A DNA stretch of 64,000 bases from Candidatus Obscuribacter phosphatis (GTDB lineage Bacteria; Cyanobacteriota; Vampirovibrionia; Obscuribacterales; Obscuribacteraceae): NCBI GenBank assembly GCA_001899315.1, contig MOYA01000001.1, forward strand, positions 1,898,599-1,962,598, in the 5' to 3' direction. A program made the position numbers and the translations under genes. The notes below the pieces were generated by a model. It was given only the letters and a program-made list of their open reading frames with translations, searched no databases and was not told where the DNA came from. Position 1 is the first letter of the stretch, and each line of letters starts with the position of its first letter. Shown piece by piece: positions 6,356-15,236 of the stretch.

Positions 6356-9256
6356 GTGAGCATTAAGGCACTTAAACCAGGCATGAAGATAAGGACGAGA
6401 ATGTTCTTACTCTGTCTCGGCGTGGCAATGCCGCTCCTTGCCATAGGTAGTTTCTCGCTCTTCAAAGAATACCGAACTCTACGTCTAGAAGCCGAAAGAG
6501 CTACGACTCTGCAGGCCGCTACCGGCGTCAAGACTTTGTCAAACTGGATGCTCGGTCAGAAATCAGCCCTTGAAAGTCTGGCTAAACTGGTCGCTAGTCA
6601 AAAGGCGAGCAGCTTAGATTCTCTTGCTGAAATCAACAAGACTCTCGCCATTGCCTCTGCCTCTCAACCGCACTGGTCAAAACTATTATTGCTAGAAAAG
6701 GGCAAACTGATATGCGAAGTGGACGGCGGACAAAACGCCAACACCGCCCTGAGCGGAAAGCTCAGCCAAGCTGATCTTGCTGCACTGAAAAACAGGTTGG
6801 CAGAGGCCGGCTCGAAGATTTCCGATACATTCACTCTAGGCGGTAAGACCTATGTACTCGGACAGACACCAGTCTCTAAAGACTGCACACTGCTCGCCCT
6901 CATCGAGCCTTCTGCCGTACTTGGCTTATTTAGCGGGTTTACAGGCTCACACGATAAGAGCGCCGCAGTCATAGCAGTGGTCGACCACTCTAAAAAGGTT
7001 GTCGCCCGGACAATTGATAATAGCGACTGGGTGGGCAAAGATTTTAGCCAAGCACGCAGTGTCAGAGCAGCAGAAGGTAAGCTGCGCGGCACTTTCGAAG
7101 CGGTAGGTATAGCCGACCCAACTCCACGGGCCTACGCCTTCGACCATGAACCAGCTAGCGGTTGGTTGGTGGTAGTCGGTCTGCCCACCAAACTCATCTA
7201 TGGCACCGCCCATGACTGGCTAATTTTGATGATCTGCCTGGCGGCTTGCGCAGTCAGTATTTCAATCATGCTGGCCTATTCATCGACATCTTATTTCACC
7301 AGGGCTATCAACAGCCTGGTCAGAGAAGCACTTTCACTTGGTCGCGGCGACTTTTCAAAGCGAGTCGAGGTCAAGACTTCAGATGAGCTGGGGCTGCTAG
7401 CCAGAGCCTTTAATGAAATGGCGACCATGCTGGAAGTGGACCGTGACCACAAGAACATGGTGCAGCGCATTTCCGAATCAATTAGACAATCGCTCGACTT
7501 GAATGAAATTCTCAACACCACAGTCAAAGAACTTGGTGAGAACTTGCAAGCCAGCCGCTGCTGCCTGGCTCTCATCGATACTCATGAAACCGCCGACTTG
7601 GATGATGATGAACTGAGCTTCGATTATATTTGGTGCAACGAGAAGCAGAACGTTAGCGCTCTCCAGAAGAAGAAAATCTTGATAGGCGTGGATACGGCCA
7701 TGCGCAAGATTATCAACCAGGATTCAATCATATGGTTAGACCTTCTCAGCGGGGAAGGCGGCTCGCTCGATAGCTCGAACAATCTCTTCGAAGGTCACGA
7801 AGACAGTGATTGGCGCTCAATCAAGTCGATGATGGCCTGTCCGATCACCACCGGCAAAGGCACAATCGGGCTGATTCTTATTCATCAATGCGATCGTCTG
7901 CGAGTCTGGTCGCAAGCTGAGCTGGAATTAGTCAATGCCGTAGCCAGCCAAGTGGCTTTGGCTATCGAACATGGTCAACTCTATAATCAAGCCCGCACCA
8001 TGGCTGAACAAGAGCAACTGATCAACAAAATAGTGAAATCGGTGCGCAGCTCACTCGAACTTGACACCATACTCGATACCGTCACCCGTGAATTGATGTT
8101 GGCTATGGGAGCGGATCGCGTCCAGATAGCCCAGCCCAGAGCGGAAGGTCCGCTCGTGGTCACCCACGAATATCACTTAGATGGACTGCAATCCACTAAA
8201 GGTCTTTGTCTATACGGTAGTTCAATCGACTTCCATCCCAACGCTAGGAGCCCGCAGCTCCAGACCGATACCGGCAATTTCGTGCTCGGCATAGACCTAT
8301 CAATTATAAGAAAGAATCGCAGTCGAGAAGAGAGCCTCACCGGCGAACTACTTCCCCAGCTGGACGATTCGGCCAGCGACTTCTCAGTCAATCTATCTTG
8401 CACAAGTCTTGTTTCAGTAGTGAGCCAGACCGAAACCGACGAGCGCTGCCTGGTCTTCCGCGAGTACATCGAACAGGTGGGCGGTAAGTCACTAATTGCG
8501 GCGCCTTTGATAGAAGGTGCCCAATTATCTGGTGTTCTGATCGTACATCAGTGCAGCGAAGCCAGACTCTGGAGAGAGAACGAAGCCCGCCTCGTTGGCG
8601 CTGTCGCCGACCAGCTATCGGTGGCACTGGCTCACGCGCAGCTCTTCGCCCAAGTGAGACATCAAGCAATCACCGATGGCTTGACCGGTCTATACAATCA
8701 CGTCTATTTCAAAAACAGACTATCTGAAGAATTGAGACTGGCAGAAAGAAAGGGTACACCGGTGTCGCTCATCATGATCGACCTCGATAAGCTCAAGGTG
8801 ATAAACGATACTTATGGACACCCAGTCGGCGATGCGGCCATCAGACAAATTGCAGCCATTCTCAAAACCCTGTTGAGAAGCGGTGACACAGCCGCCCGCT
8901 ATGGTGGAGAAGAATTCGGCATCATCTTGCCGGAGACTTCGCTTTTGGAAGCTGCCTTAATCGCCGATCGTCTATGCAGTCAAATAAGGGCAAGTCATGT
9001 GCCCGTACTCGGCAAAATAACAGCTTCATTAGGTACAGCCAGCTATCCTAAACAAGCGAGAAGCGCCTCCGAGCTAATAGAGCGTGCCGATAAAGCGCTA
9101 TACGTAGCCAAAAATAGTGGTAGAGACCAGGTCAGAGTCTACGAAGAGGACATGAGCGCGCCGTCCAAACCTATTTTCACAAATGTCACCAGAGAATTGG
9201 AAAAACCCCGCCTCCAAGGTCAGCAAGGTCAGCAAGGTCAACAGGGTGGTGAGTGA
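6356..9256 (+). CDS. Membrane-anchored diguanylate cyclase: sensor domain, HAMP, two GAF, GGDEF
   Basis: 966 aa; GTG start at 6356 (an in-frame ATG lies at 6383). Order: TM helix (about 12-32), extracytoplasmic sensor region of Cache type (about 35-285), TM helix (about 286-310), HAMP linker (about 315-365, DELGLLARAFNEMA), GAF-like domains (about 380-545 and 560-765), then GGDEF (about 780-935). The GGDEF core has GGEEF, the metal site in DLDKLKVINDTYGH, and an RSGD inhibitory I-site five residues upstream of GGEEF. It should make cyclic di-GMP and be product-inhibited. A 9-bp repeat at 9215-9241 encodes a GQQ-rich tail. The stop overlaps the next start (TGATG). Confidence 0.9.
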   Translation: MSIKALKPGMKIRTRMFLLCLGVAMPLLAIGSFSLFKEYRTLRLEAERATTLQAATGVKTLSNWMLGQKSALESLAKLVASQKASSLDSLAEINKTLAIASASQPHWSKLLLLEKGKLICEVDGGQNANTALSGKLSQADLAALKNRLAEAGSKISDTFTLGGKTYVLGQTPVSKDCTLLALIEPSAVLGLFSGFTGSHDKSAAVIAVVDHSKKVVARTIDNSDWVGKDFSQARSVRAAEGKLRGTFEAVGIADPTPRAYAFDHEPASGWLVVVGLPTKLIYGTAHDWLILMICLAACAVSISIMLAYSSTSYFTRAINSLVREALSLGRGDFSKRVEVKTSDELGLLARAFNEMATMLEVDRDHKNMVQRISESIRQSLDLNEILNTTVKELGENLQASRCCLALIDTHETADLDDDELSFDYIWCNEKQNVSALQKKKILIGVDTAMRKIINQDSIIWLDLLSGEGGSLDSSNNLFEGHEDSDWRSIKSMMACPITTGKGTIGLILIHQCDRLRVWSQAELELVNAVASQVALAIEHGQLYNQARTMAEQEQLINKIVKSVRSSLELDTILDTVTRELMLAMGADRVQIAQPRAEGPLVVTHEYHLDGLQSTKGLCLYGSSIDFHPNARSPQLQTDTGNFVLGIDLSIIRKNRSREESLTGELLPQLDDSASDFSVNLSCTSLVSVVSQTETDERCLVFREYIEQVGGKSLIAAPLIEGAQLSGVLIVHQCSEARLWRENEARLVGAVADQLSVALAHAQLFAQVRHQAITDGLTGLYNHVYFKNRLSEELRLAERKGTPVSLIMIDLDKLKVINDTYGHPVGDAAIRQIAAILKTLLRSGDTAARYGGEEFGIILPETSLLEAALIADRLCSQIRASHVPVLGKITASLGTASYPKQARSASELIERADKALYVAKNSGRDQVRVYEEDMSAPSKPIFTNVTRELEKPRLQGQQGQQGQQGGE

Positions 9257-9951
9257 TGCCGGTTAAGCGACTGGTATTGTTTGACATAGATGAGACAATG
9301 ATTTCTTCCGATGGAGCGGGGCGACGCTCCTTAGCACGGGCTCTTTTCCAAACCCATAGACTGGACGAAAGCGCGGCCGCCATACCAATGTCGGGGAAAA
9401 CAGATCCACAGATAATCAAGGAAATCTTGACTGCAAGCGGCTATAGCGCCTTAGAGGCAGAAGCGCGCTTGCACGAAATCTTATCGCTCTATCTGCAATT
9501 TCTCGATGAAGAAATCGCCAAATCTACTTACTATATAAAGCATCCCGGCATTGACTCTCTGCTTGAAAGCTTGGATGAGCATGAGCAGGCCTATTTAGGC
9601 TTGCTGACAGGCAATGTCGAATCTGGCGCAGCCAAGAAACTAAATTACTTCCAGCTGATGCAGTACTTTCCTATTGGAGCCTACGGCTCAGATTCGGCAT
9701 GCAGACTCGATTTGCCTGCTATAGCCGTGGAGAGAGCTAAGAAACATTTCGCTCTCGATTTTGCCCCCAGGGAAGTAGTGATCATAGGCGACAGTGTCAA
9801 TGATATCGCCTGCGCCAAGCACTTTGGTGCCTGTGTGGTGGCAGTCAATACAGGAAGAACCAGTTACGAAGAATTGGAGAGCCACAAGCCCGATTTTCTC
9901 TTTCGCAATCTTGAGAATACAAGCCAAGTTCTCGAAGCAATATTCGCTTAA
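9256..9951 (+). CDS. HAD-superfamily hydrolase (phosphoglycolate-phosphatase-like)
   Basis: 231 aa from ATG 9256, which overlaps the previous stop by one base; a GTG three bases upstream is equally possible. Motif I is FDIDET near the N-terminus, with the nucleophile and acid/base aspartates. Motif II is LLTGN in the middle, a Lys lies around VERAKKHF, and motif IV is IIGDSVNDIACAK. The helical cap lies between motifs I and II. It should remove phosphate from a small metabolite. The substrate cannot be decided: phosphoglycolate, nucleotides and sugar phosphates are all possible. Confidence 0.82.
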   Translation: MPVKRLVLFDIDETMISSDGAGRRSLARALFQTHRLDESAAAIPMSGKTDPQIIKEILTASGYSALEAEARLHEILSLYLQFLDEEIAKSTYYIKHPGIDSLLESLDEHEQAYLGLLTGNVESGAAKKLNYFQLMQYFPIGAYGSDSACRLDLPAIAVERAKKHFALDFAPREVVIIGDSVNDIACAKHFGACVVAVNTGRTSYEELESHKPDFLFRNLENTSQVLEAIFA

Positions 9952-9952
9952 T

Positions 9953-10924
9953 TTACCAGCTCTGAGCCTTCTTGTTGCCGTAGATAATCAGCTTACTTCC
10001 CGGCTTATTGGCCATCTCTTCCAACTGGCGGCTCTCCTCTGGACTCAGCTCTTCGCCTCGGTACACCTTGGCCAATGGGCCTTTGCCCTCTAATAAGCTT
10101 GGACCAAGAAGGCGATCGCGCCAATTGCTCCCAGTCGAATCAGTTGTTCCTTTCTTTTCGCCATCCTTGTCGTATATATCTACCGCGCCCAGAGCGGTTC
10201 TGACGCCAAGCTCTGATGTAAGCCCCTTACCATTAACCAACATGTCGCGGGGCACACCCATTTTGCTTTCGGTGAGCAAAATTCTGGCACCATTATTGGT
10301 GACGAACATCAAGTCTCTATTGCCGTCTGGTCCTGCGGTCTCACTTATGGCAACTTTGGCGCCGTTCTTTTGAATCAAGTCGTCTTTGACAACAGCCATG
10401 AGGCGCACTTTCTCATCGCGCCCAAGACCATTCAACTCTTCTGAAACATTGCGACCCGAAAGTATTGCCTCCCTGACCTTGGTGGCTTTCTCCCTCAGTT
10501 CCGGGCTGGCCATATCACGAGAAGACTTAGTGTACGGGTCATCAATGCCGGGAGTCGAACTCTCCTGAGGGGCTTCAGCCCTAGAGTTTGGTCTGACGGC
10601 CGGTTTATCGCTGCGCTCTTGCCTGGAACCGGCTTTAGCCACGGGCTCAGCCGGGGCAGCCGAACCATCCGAAATGCTGCTTATGGTTCTTTTCACCGAA
10701 TCACCAGTGATAGTTACACCGTCTAGCATTTTGGCAATCTGAGTGCCATGTACTTGTTGCGGCGAGTCTTTAGCGGCAGATAGCTGACTAAATACAGCAC
10801 GTCTATCATCAAGAGAACATTCCTGATTGAAACGTGCGGCGGTATTGGCATCACCAGCATTCTGCTTGAGACCCTCAACCGAACAAACATCGTTATTTCC
10901 ACGCTCGGCGCTATTTTTACCCAT
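9953..10924 (-). CDS. Uncharacterised hydrophilic protein, largely disordered
   Basis: 323 aa from ATG 10924, chosen over the ATG 21 bases upstream because GAGG sits 5 bases before it. There is no signal peptide or membrane segment. The first 140 residues are rich in Ser, Ala, Asn and charged residues (disordered). The C-terminal half looks folded, with a strand-rich stretch (AKVAISETAGPDGNRDLMFVTNNGARILL, quoted only by its ends: AKVAIS to ARILL) and the ending PGSKLIIYGNKK. The family is not recognised. It is convergent with the HAD gene with one base between stops. Function unknown. Confidence 0.7.
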   Translation of the reverse strand: MGKNSAERGNNDVCSVEGLKQNAGDANTAARFNQECSLDDRRAVFSQLSAAKDSPQQVHGTQIAKMLDGVTITGDSVKRTISSISDGSAAPAEPVAKAGSRQERSDKPAVRPNSRAEAPQESSTPGIDDPYTKSSRDMASPELREKATKVREAILSGRNVSEELNGLGRDEKVRLMAVVKDDLIQKNGAKVAISETAGPDGNRDLMFVTNNGARILLTESKMGVPRDMLVNGKGLTSELGVRTALGAVDIYDKDGEKKGTTDSTGSNWRDRLLGPSLLEGKGPLAKVYRGEELSPEESRQLEEMANKPGSKLIIYGNKKAQSW

Positions 10925-10979
10925 AACGACCTCAAGAAAATACATTAGTAAATATACCCAGACCAGGCGGTATTCAAGC

Positions 10980-12338
10980 CTATCTTCGATAGGTTCCGCT
11001 CAGGCTTTTGAGGAATTCAACGAGCTCTTCAGTTTCTTTTTCCGAAAGCTTCTCACCAAGTTGGTATTCGGACATTACATTTACTGCTTCATCCAGGTCT
11101 TTCACGGAGCCGTCATGAAAATATGGCGCAGTTAGAGCTACATTCCTCAAACTAGGGACCTTAAATTTACCTCTATCGGACGGCACTTTCGTGACATTAA
11201 AGCGCCCGGCATCGGCATCGGTCTCAGGTATTTGGTGTTTCTCAAGTCGATAAGCGAAATAATCGGATTTCAGACCAATCTTCTCAAAAGACATACCGCC
11301 CAGATTGACGCCCGAGTGGCAGGAAACACAGCCTTTCTCTTGAAAAAGGCGCCAACCGGCAATCGCCTTGGCTGAAAGAACCTTTTCGCCCTTGAGATAG
11401 CGGTCGAAATTGCAGCTTGGTGTATTGAGACTGCCAACGTATGCGGCAAGTGCATCAACCACGACTTCCTTGTCAAAAGTCTTGTTAGGATAAGGCTGAT
11501 TGGGATAAGCCTGGCTGGCTAGCTCGATATAAACTGGGTCGCTCCCAAGCTTGGCAATCACCGCATCAGAAGACTGAAGAGCGGAATTCTCAAGATGATT
11601 GGCTAGAAGCTCCTTCAAGTCTTTAGCTCTACCGTCCCAATATTGGCGAAAGTTATGGCGTGAGTTAAATACGCTGGGGGTATTAAATCTATTATTCTTG
11701 GCTACTTCCACCAAGGGAAACGGCGAACCGTCAGCGCCTCCTTTTTCAAGGATATGGCATGAGGCACAAGAGATGGTGGCGTTAGAGGACAACCTCTTGT
11801 CAACATACAGATTTGCACCAAGCTTGAGCTTTTGAGGGTTCTCTGTAGACCCCTCAACCGATATCGGTTTAACCTGGAACTGAACGCTCTTAGACTTCAC
11901 ATAATTCAGGATCGCAAGCTTGTCATGAGGTCCAATACCGCTGCCAACACTCCAATGCAGGGCTCGGTAATTTGCCGGAGGCATTGAACCGTCATTAACG
12001 GTTCTGGCAATAGCCATCAAATCAGACATGGCGATTGGTTCAGCACCGCTAAGCTGATCTCGATTTAGGCAAAGTGCAGCCTTTGCAATTTCTATATCGC
12101 GGTCGATAACTGATCTTGCTATTGGCAGCTGGTAGTAGAGAGGATAGGCAGTCAAATTAGTGCTATGGCAATCCACACAACTGTTTTGCAACACCCTGGA
12201 AAAATTCTGAAACTGCAAATCACTTATGCCAGTTTCGACTCGCTTTCTCTGCAAAAGGAAATTAGAAAGAGGCAGAGCTAAAGCCAGCAAGAGCAGCGAG
12301 GGAATCGAAATAAAAGCCAATCTCTTTAACAATGCCAT
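10980..12338 (-). CDS. Triheme cytochrome c peroxidase / MauG-like protein
   Basis: 452 aa from ATG 12338, where an N-terminal membrane anchor or signal begins (LLLLALALPLSNFLL); the frame is open 50 codons further upstream, but that segment looks non-coding. It has three c-type heme motifs: CVDCH at about residue 54, CASCH at about 189 and CVSCH at about 335. The first sits in a small domain resembling the heme-binding PF14376 family (LTAYPLYYQLP). The other two belong to the di-heme peroxidase fold (LSSNATISCASCH, GWRLFQEKGCVSCH, FKVPSLRNVALTAPYFHDG). It should act in the periplasm in peroxide reduction or protein oxidation. No clear ribosome binding site is seen. Confidence 0.85.
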   Translation of the reverse strand: MALLKRLAFISIPSLLLLALALPLSNFLLQRKRVETGISDLQFQNFSRVLQNSCVDCHSTNLTAYPLYYQLPIARSVIDRDIEIAKAALCLNRDQLSGAEPIAMSDLMAIARTVNDGSMPPANYRALHWSVGSGIGPHDKLAILNYVKSKSVQFQVKPISVEGSTENPQKLKLGANLYVDKRLSSNATISCASCHILEKGGADGSPFPLVEVAKNNRFNTPSVFNSRHNFRQYWDGRAKDLKELLANHLENSALQSSDAVIAKLGSDPVYIELASQAYPNQPYPNKTFDKEVVVDALAAYVGSLNTPSCNFDRYLKGEKVLSAKAIAGWRLFQEKGCVSCHSGVNLGGMSFEKIGLKSDYFAYRLEKHQIPETDADAGRFNVTKVPSDRGKFKVPSLRNVALTAPYFHDGSVKDLDEAVNVMSEYQLGEKLSEKETEELVEFLKSLSGTYRR

Positions 12339-12606
12339 GACCGCAAAGGAGTTTTTTACATAGTCTAAATATAGAATACCTAAACAAAATCCAGTTGGAA
12401 ACTCGAAATGCTCTAGCTCACCTATAAAATTGAATGTCAAAAGCCGATACACTGCTAAGATCTGATTGCACTCATTGGACACGTGCAACCGCTTGCAAAA
12501 TAAGACTCAACAAGCACAGAATTACAGAGAAAAGAATGCCTGAGAAGCTGACACAAGCACTCAGTAACTAAGAACAAAAGCAATTGCTACTCAAAGGGAA
12601 TCCGAA

Positions 12607-13185
12607 TTGGCGGCTGAAGACAAAGAGCAGAAGACTGGAAGCGGTGAAAGACGGCTAAGAGGCAATAAACGTCGAGTAAAGGCGTATATCGGAATTGGCT
12701 CAAATGAAGGCGATCGAGTCGGATACGTGCAACAAGCATTGCAGCTCTTGAAAGACATCAAGCAAATCAAAATTATTGATACCAGCAGCCTTTACGAGAC
12801 CGAACCATTAGGCGAACTCTATTCCAATTGGTTTGTCAACGCTGTAATCCTTCTCGAGACTGAACTTGGACCATTTGAACTACTAGATGTCTTGAAAGAT
12901 ATTGAGCAGAGACTGCTTGAATTGCATAAGAAGGACGTGGGCAAAGTAAAAGAACGCGTCATGGACCTGGACATTTTGTTTTATGGCGAAGAAGTGCTCG
13001 ATAGCCCCGATCTCAAGATTCCGCATCCAAGACTCTTGCAAAGAGCATTTGCTTTAGTACCGTTGTTGGAAATAGCACCGGAGATTCGCTACCCCGGATT
13101 GAGAAAATCGGTTGCCGAGATTCATGAAGAGCTTGAAGAACCAGAGCAAGTCTTCCTTTTTGGCACCAGAGAAGCAGAGTCTTAG
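12607..13185 (+). CDS. folK: 2-amino-4-hydroxy-6-hydroxymethyldihydropteridine pyrophosphokinase (HPPK)
   Basis: 192 aa, TTG start at 12607 behind AAAGGGAA. A basic stretch of about 24 residues precedes the HPPK domain. The signature elements are YIGIGSNEGDR, SSLYETEPLG, NWFVNAV, the metal-binding DLDILFYG, and IPHPRLLQRAFALVPLLEIAP. It transfers pyrophosphate from ATP to the pterin precursor of folate. No other fol gene is nearby. It overlaps or abuts acpS (TAGTGATG), so the two are co-transcribed. Confidence 0.95.
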   Translation: MAAEDKEQKTGSGERRLRGNKRRVKAYIGIGSNEGDRVGYVQQALQLLKDIKQIKIIDTSSLYETEPLGELYSNWFVNAVILLETELGPFELLDVLKDIEQRLLELHKKDVGKVKERVMDLDILFYGEEVLDSPDLKIPHPRLLQRAFALVPLLEIAPEIRYPGLRKSVAEIHEELEEPEQVFLFGTREAES

Positions 13186-13187
13186 TG

Positions 13188-13613
13188 ATGAATAAATTCA
13201 AAATCGGTTCTGACATTTGCTCTATTGAAAGAGTCAATTCAGTCTGGACCAAGTACGGCGAACGCTTTCTAGATAAAGTCTTGACCGCAGGCGAAAAGAA
13301 ATACGTATTGTCAGTCAAGCCGGAAGACGCAGCCAGCAAAATCGCAGCACGCTTTGCCGCCAAAGAAGCGACTGTAAAGGCTTTAGGCACAGGCTTTAGA
13401 GGTGTCTCCTTCCAAGAAATAGAAGTGGTAAGAAAACCAAGTGGAGAACCATCGCTCAAATTGAGTGGAAGAGCGGCTGAACTACAAAGACAGCTGAACC
13501 TGCAAGCCTTCGAATTGACAATCTCCCATGAACGAGAGTATGCCATCGCCTTTGTATTAGGCTATGGAATGACTGAAAGCATCGTAAAACAGACTCATAA
13601 AACTGACCAATGA
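13188..13613 (+). CDS. acpS: Holo-[acyl-carrier-protein] synthase
   Basis: 141 aa from ATG 13188; a GTG at 13185 shares a base with the folK stop and is an alternative. Small AcpS-type phosphopantetheinyl transferase: the GSDICSIERV motif carries the magnesium-binding Asp, RFAAKEATVKAL carries the conserved Glu and Lys, and the end has LTISHEREYAIAFV. It moves phosphopantetheine from CoA to apo-ACP for fatty acid synthesis. The stop codon lies inside a 13-bp direct repeat (13600-13633). Confidence 0.95.
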   Translation: MNKFKIGSDICSIERVNSVWTKYGERFLDKVLTAGEKKYVLSVKPEDAASKIAARFAAKEATVKALGTGFRGVSFQEIEVVRKPSGEPSLKLSGRAAELQRQLNLQAFELTISHEREYAIAFVLGYGMTESIVKQTHKTDQ

Positions 13614-13633
13614 AACTGACCAATGAAACTGAC
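13600..13633. repeat. Short tandem repeat, 13-bp unit, at the acpS stop
   Basis: Two perfect copies of AAACTGACCAATG (13600-13612 and 13613-13625) and a third partial copy (AAACTGAC). The repeat spans the acpS stop codon: a change in copy number by one unit would shift where translation ends. It belongs to the set of short-period repeats scattered between genes in this window. Confidence 0.85.
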
Positions 13634-13668
13634 TCAAGGCAGTAATTCCCCCCTTCCGATGAGAGACA

Positions 13669-14472
13669 ATGATGAAAACCTATGGACCGCTAATTACTTT
13701 CACATCTGACTTTGGCACCAATGATGGTTACACAGGCTCGGTCAAGGGCGTCATTCATAATATTTTTCCGCAAGCGCAAATAGTCGATATCTGTCATCAA
13801 ATCGAACCATGGAATGTCGCATCTGGAGCCTGGATCATTGCAAGCGCCTACAAGTATTTTCCCAAGGGAACAATTCATATTGTTGTAGTAGATCCGCAAG
13901 TGGGCTCAAGTCAGAAGCGAATCCTTGTTCAAGGTGAGTCGGAGCTATTCATCGCACCGGATAACGGTATTCTTTCGTTGGTAATGAAAGAGCAGGCCAG
14001 CTGGAAAGCCTATGAACTCAATAAGAAAGAGTACTGGCTCCCTTATGTCTCAAATACATTTCACACCAGAGATATTTTTGCGCCCGTGGCAGCGCATATT
14101 GCTGCCGGAGCCAGTCCCAGTGAAGTAGGAACAGAGATAGCAGTGCAAAGTTTGCACTACTTAGAGAATCAAGAAGTATGCACTACCGGTGGTATCATTA
14201 GCGGCAGAGTTGTTCACGTAGATCGTTTTGGCAATTTAATTACAAACATTCCAAACGACAAGGTAAAGCCAAAGTCTGCTTGCTTTTTGGATGATTTGAA
14301 GGTTGGCAGTGTAAACAACACCTATTCTTCGGTGACTGAAGGTATGGCCGTAGCTTTTCCTGCCAGCCATGGCTACTTGGAAATTGCCATCCATCAGGGA
14401 AGAGCCAATGAAATATTAAAAGCAAAAGTGGGTTCACAGGTCGCCCTGGAACCACCTCAGAAAGATCAATAG
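13669..14472 (+). CDS. SAM hydrolase (adenosine-forming; DUF62 / SAM hydroxide adenosyltransferase family)
   Basis: 267 aa. The N-terminus TFTSDFGTNDGYTGSVKG matches the family's DFG-x(3)-Y-x-G-x-K substrate loop. The middle has VVDPQVGSSQKRIL and FIAPDNGILS. The C-terminal domain has the HVDRFGNLITNI strand. The family, related to fluorinases and chlorinases, uses water or hydroxide to split S-adenosylmethionine into adenosine and methionine; the conserved Asp-Arg-His set fits VDPxVG and nearby residues. No halide-binding inference is made. A strong palindromic terminator follows. Confidence 0.88.
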   Translation: MMKTYGPLITFTSDFGTNDGYTGSVKGVIHNIFPQAQIVDICHQIEPWNVASGAWIIASAYKYFPKGTIHIVVVDPQVGSSQKRILVQGESELFIAPDNGILSLVMKEQASWKAYELNKKEYWLPYVSNTFHTRDIFAPVAAHIAAGASPSEVGTEIAVQSLHYLENQEVCTTGGIISGRVVHVDRFGNLITNIPNDKVKPKSACFLDDLKVGSVNNTYSSVTEGMAVAFPASHGYLEIAIHQGRANEILKAKVGSQVALEPPQKDQ

Positions 14473-14512
14473 GCCACTTTTTTCATATTTTCAATAAGAA
14501 AACGGAAGACTG

Positions 14513-14546
14513 AAAAAGACTAAACCGATATCGGTTTAGTCTTTTT
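14513..14546. terminator. Perfectly palindromic bidirectional terminator
   Basis: A 34-bp perfect palindrome: AAAAAGACTAAACCGA, a TA at the centre, then TCGGTTTAGTCTTTTT. It lies exactly between the convergent SAM hydrolase (stop 14472) and mazF-like gene (stop 14551). Each strand gives a GC-cored stem followed by five T, so it can end transcription in both directions. Confidence 0.88.
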
Positions 14547-14550
14547 GGAA

Positions 14551-14961
14551 TCATGTCGGCGGAGTCCCACCAACGGGTCTACCGATCGCCATAGCAATCA
14601 TCAAGCATTGATCGACCTTCTCCATTACTTCTTGGGGGAAGGCCCCTATTTTCGACACAAGCAATGTTTTTGGAATAGTGGCGATTACAGTGCAATCGAT
14701 TACGCTGTCTAGACGCAAGCCACCCGACTGTCCTTCTGGCGAATTCATTGGAACCTCGACCTGCGTAGGTTCTCGAGCGGCGCGTGAAGTATTGCTGGTT
14801 AAAGGAACAAGAAGCACGTCATCAAGGCGGGCATTATTGTAATCATTAGAAATGAGTACGGCAGGTCGTCTCTTTGTTTGTGTCTGACCATCATCTGTGG
14901 TGTAAGGGAAAGACACTAAGACGACATCACCCTTCCTGTACTGGGTCGGCTTATTTGTCAT
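14551..14961 (-). CDS. MazF/PemK-family endoribonuclease toxin without adjacent antitoxin
   Basis: 136 aa. Typical MazF/PemK blocks: KGDVVLVSFPYTTDDGQTQTKRRPAVLIS at the N-terminus (key pieces GDVVLVSFP and RRPAVLIS), DDVLLVPLTSN, and SGGLRLDSVIDCTVIATIPKTLL, which holds the conserved Ser/Thr region. It should cut mRNA at a short sequence and stop growth. Normally a small antitoxin gene lies immediately upstream. Here 275 bases upstream hold no ORF with antitoxin character, only a promoter candidate and the terminator of the next gene. The antitoxin may be elsewhere, or the protein may be regulated differently. Confidence 0.85.
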   Translation of the reverse strand: MTNKPTQYRKGDVVLVSFPYTTDDGQTQTKRRPAVLISNDYNNARLDDVLLVPLTSNTSRAAREPTQVEVPMNSPEGQSGGLRLDSVIDCTVIATIPKTLLVSKIGAFPQEVMEKVDQCLMIAMAIGRPVGGTPPT

Positions 14962-15006
14962 TGGTAAATTGTGAAGTGCACTAAGAGAGCAAATGTCTCA
15001 ATGCAA

Positions 15007-15015
15007 ATTGTACCA
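15007..15015 (-). promoter_or_regulatory. Extended -10 promoter candidate for the MazF-like gene
   Basis: On the minus strand TGGTACAAT matches TGnTAnAAT. It overlaps an imperfect inverted repeat (AACCTT / AAGGTT around 15016-15033), which could be an operator. The start point would be near 15000, giving a leader of about 40 nt. Confidence 0.4.
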
Positions 15016-15188
15016 ACCTTCGGTTGCAAAGGTTAATTGAGCAGGGTGTAAATACTTGAAAATACAGACTGAAAGAGAGCTATGAGTAAGTGAGCTGAGA
15101 ATGCTGAGAGAATGGCAAAGAAGCGAGAGAGCTCTATCTTGCCGAACCACCTGACTACGAGCACGGATAGTTCAAAAAAGCAAAATAA

Positions 15189-15208
15189 AAGGGTCCGCTG
15201 GGACCCTT
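15189..15208 (-). terminator. Rho-independent terminator of the small gene at 15237-15464
   Basis: On the minus strand AAGGGTCC and GGACCCTT form an 8-bp perfect stem around a 4-nt loop, followed by TTATTTTG. It lies 29 bases after the stop of the 75-aa ORF, supporting that ORF as a real expressed gene. Confidence 0.8.
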
Positions 15209-15236
15209 CGAAAACTTTATTGAATTGTCCAGTTGG

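Noticed and set aside
12339-12488. 50-codon upstream extension of the cytochrome
   Set aside because: The membrane anchor begins at ATG 12338, and the extra segment has no signal or conserved character.
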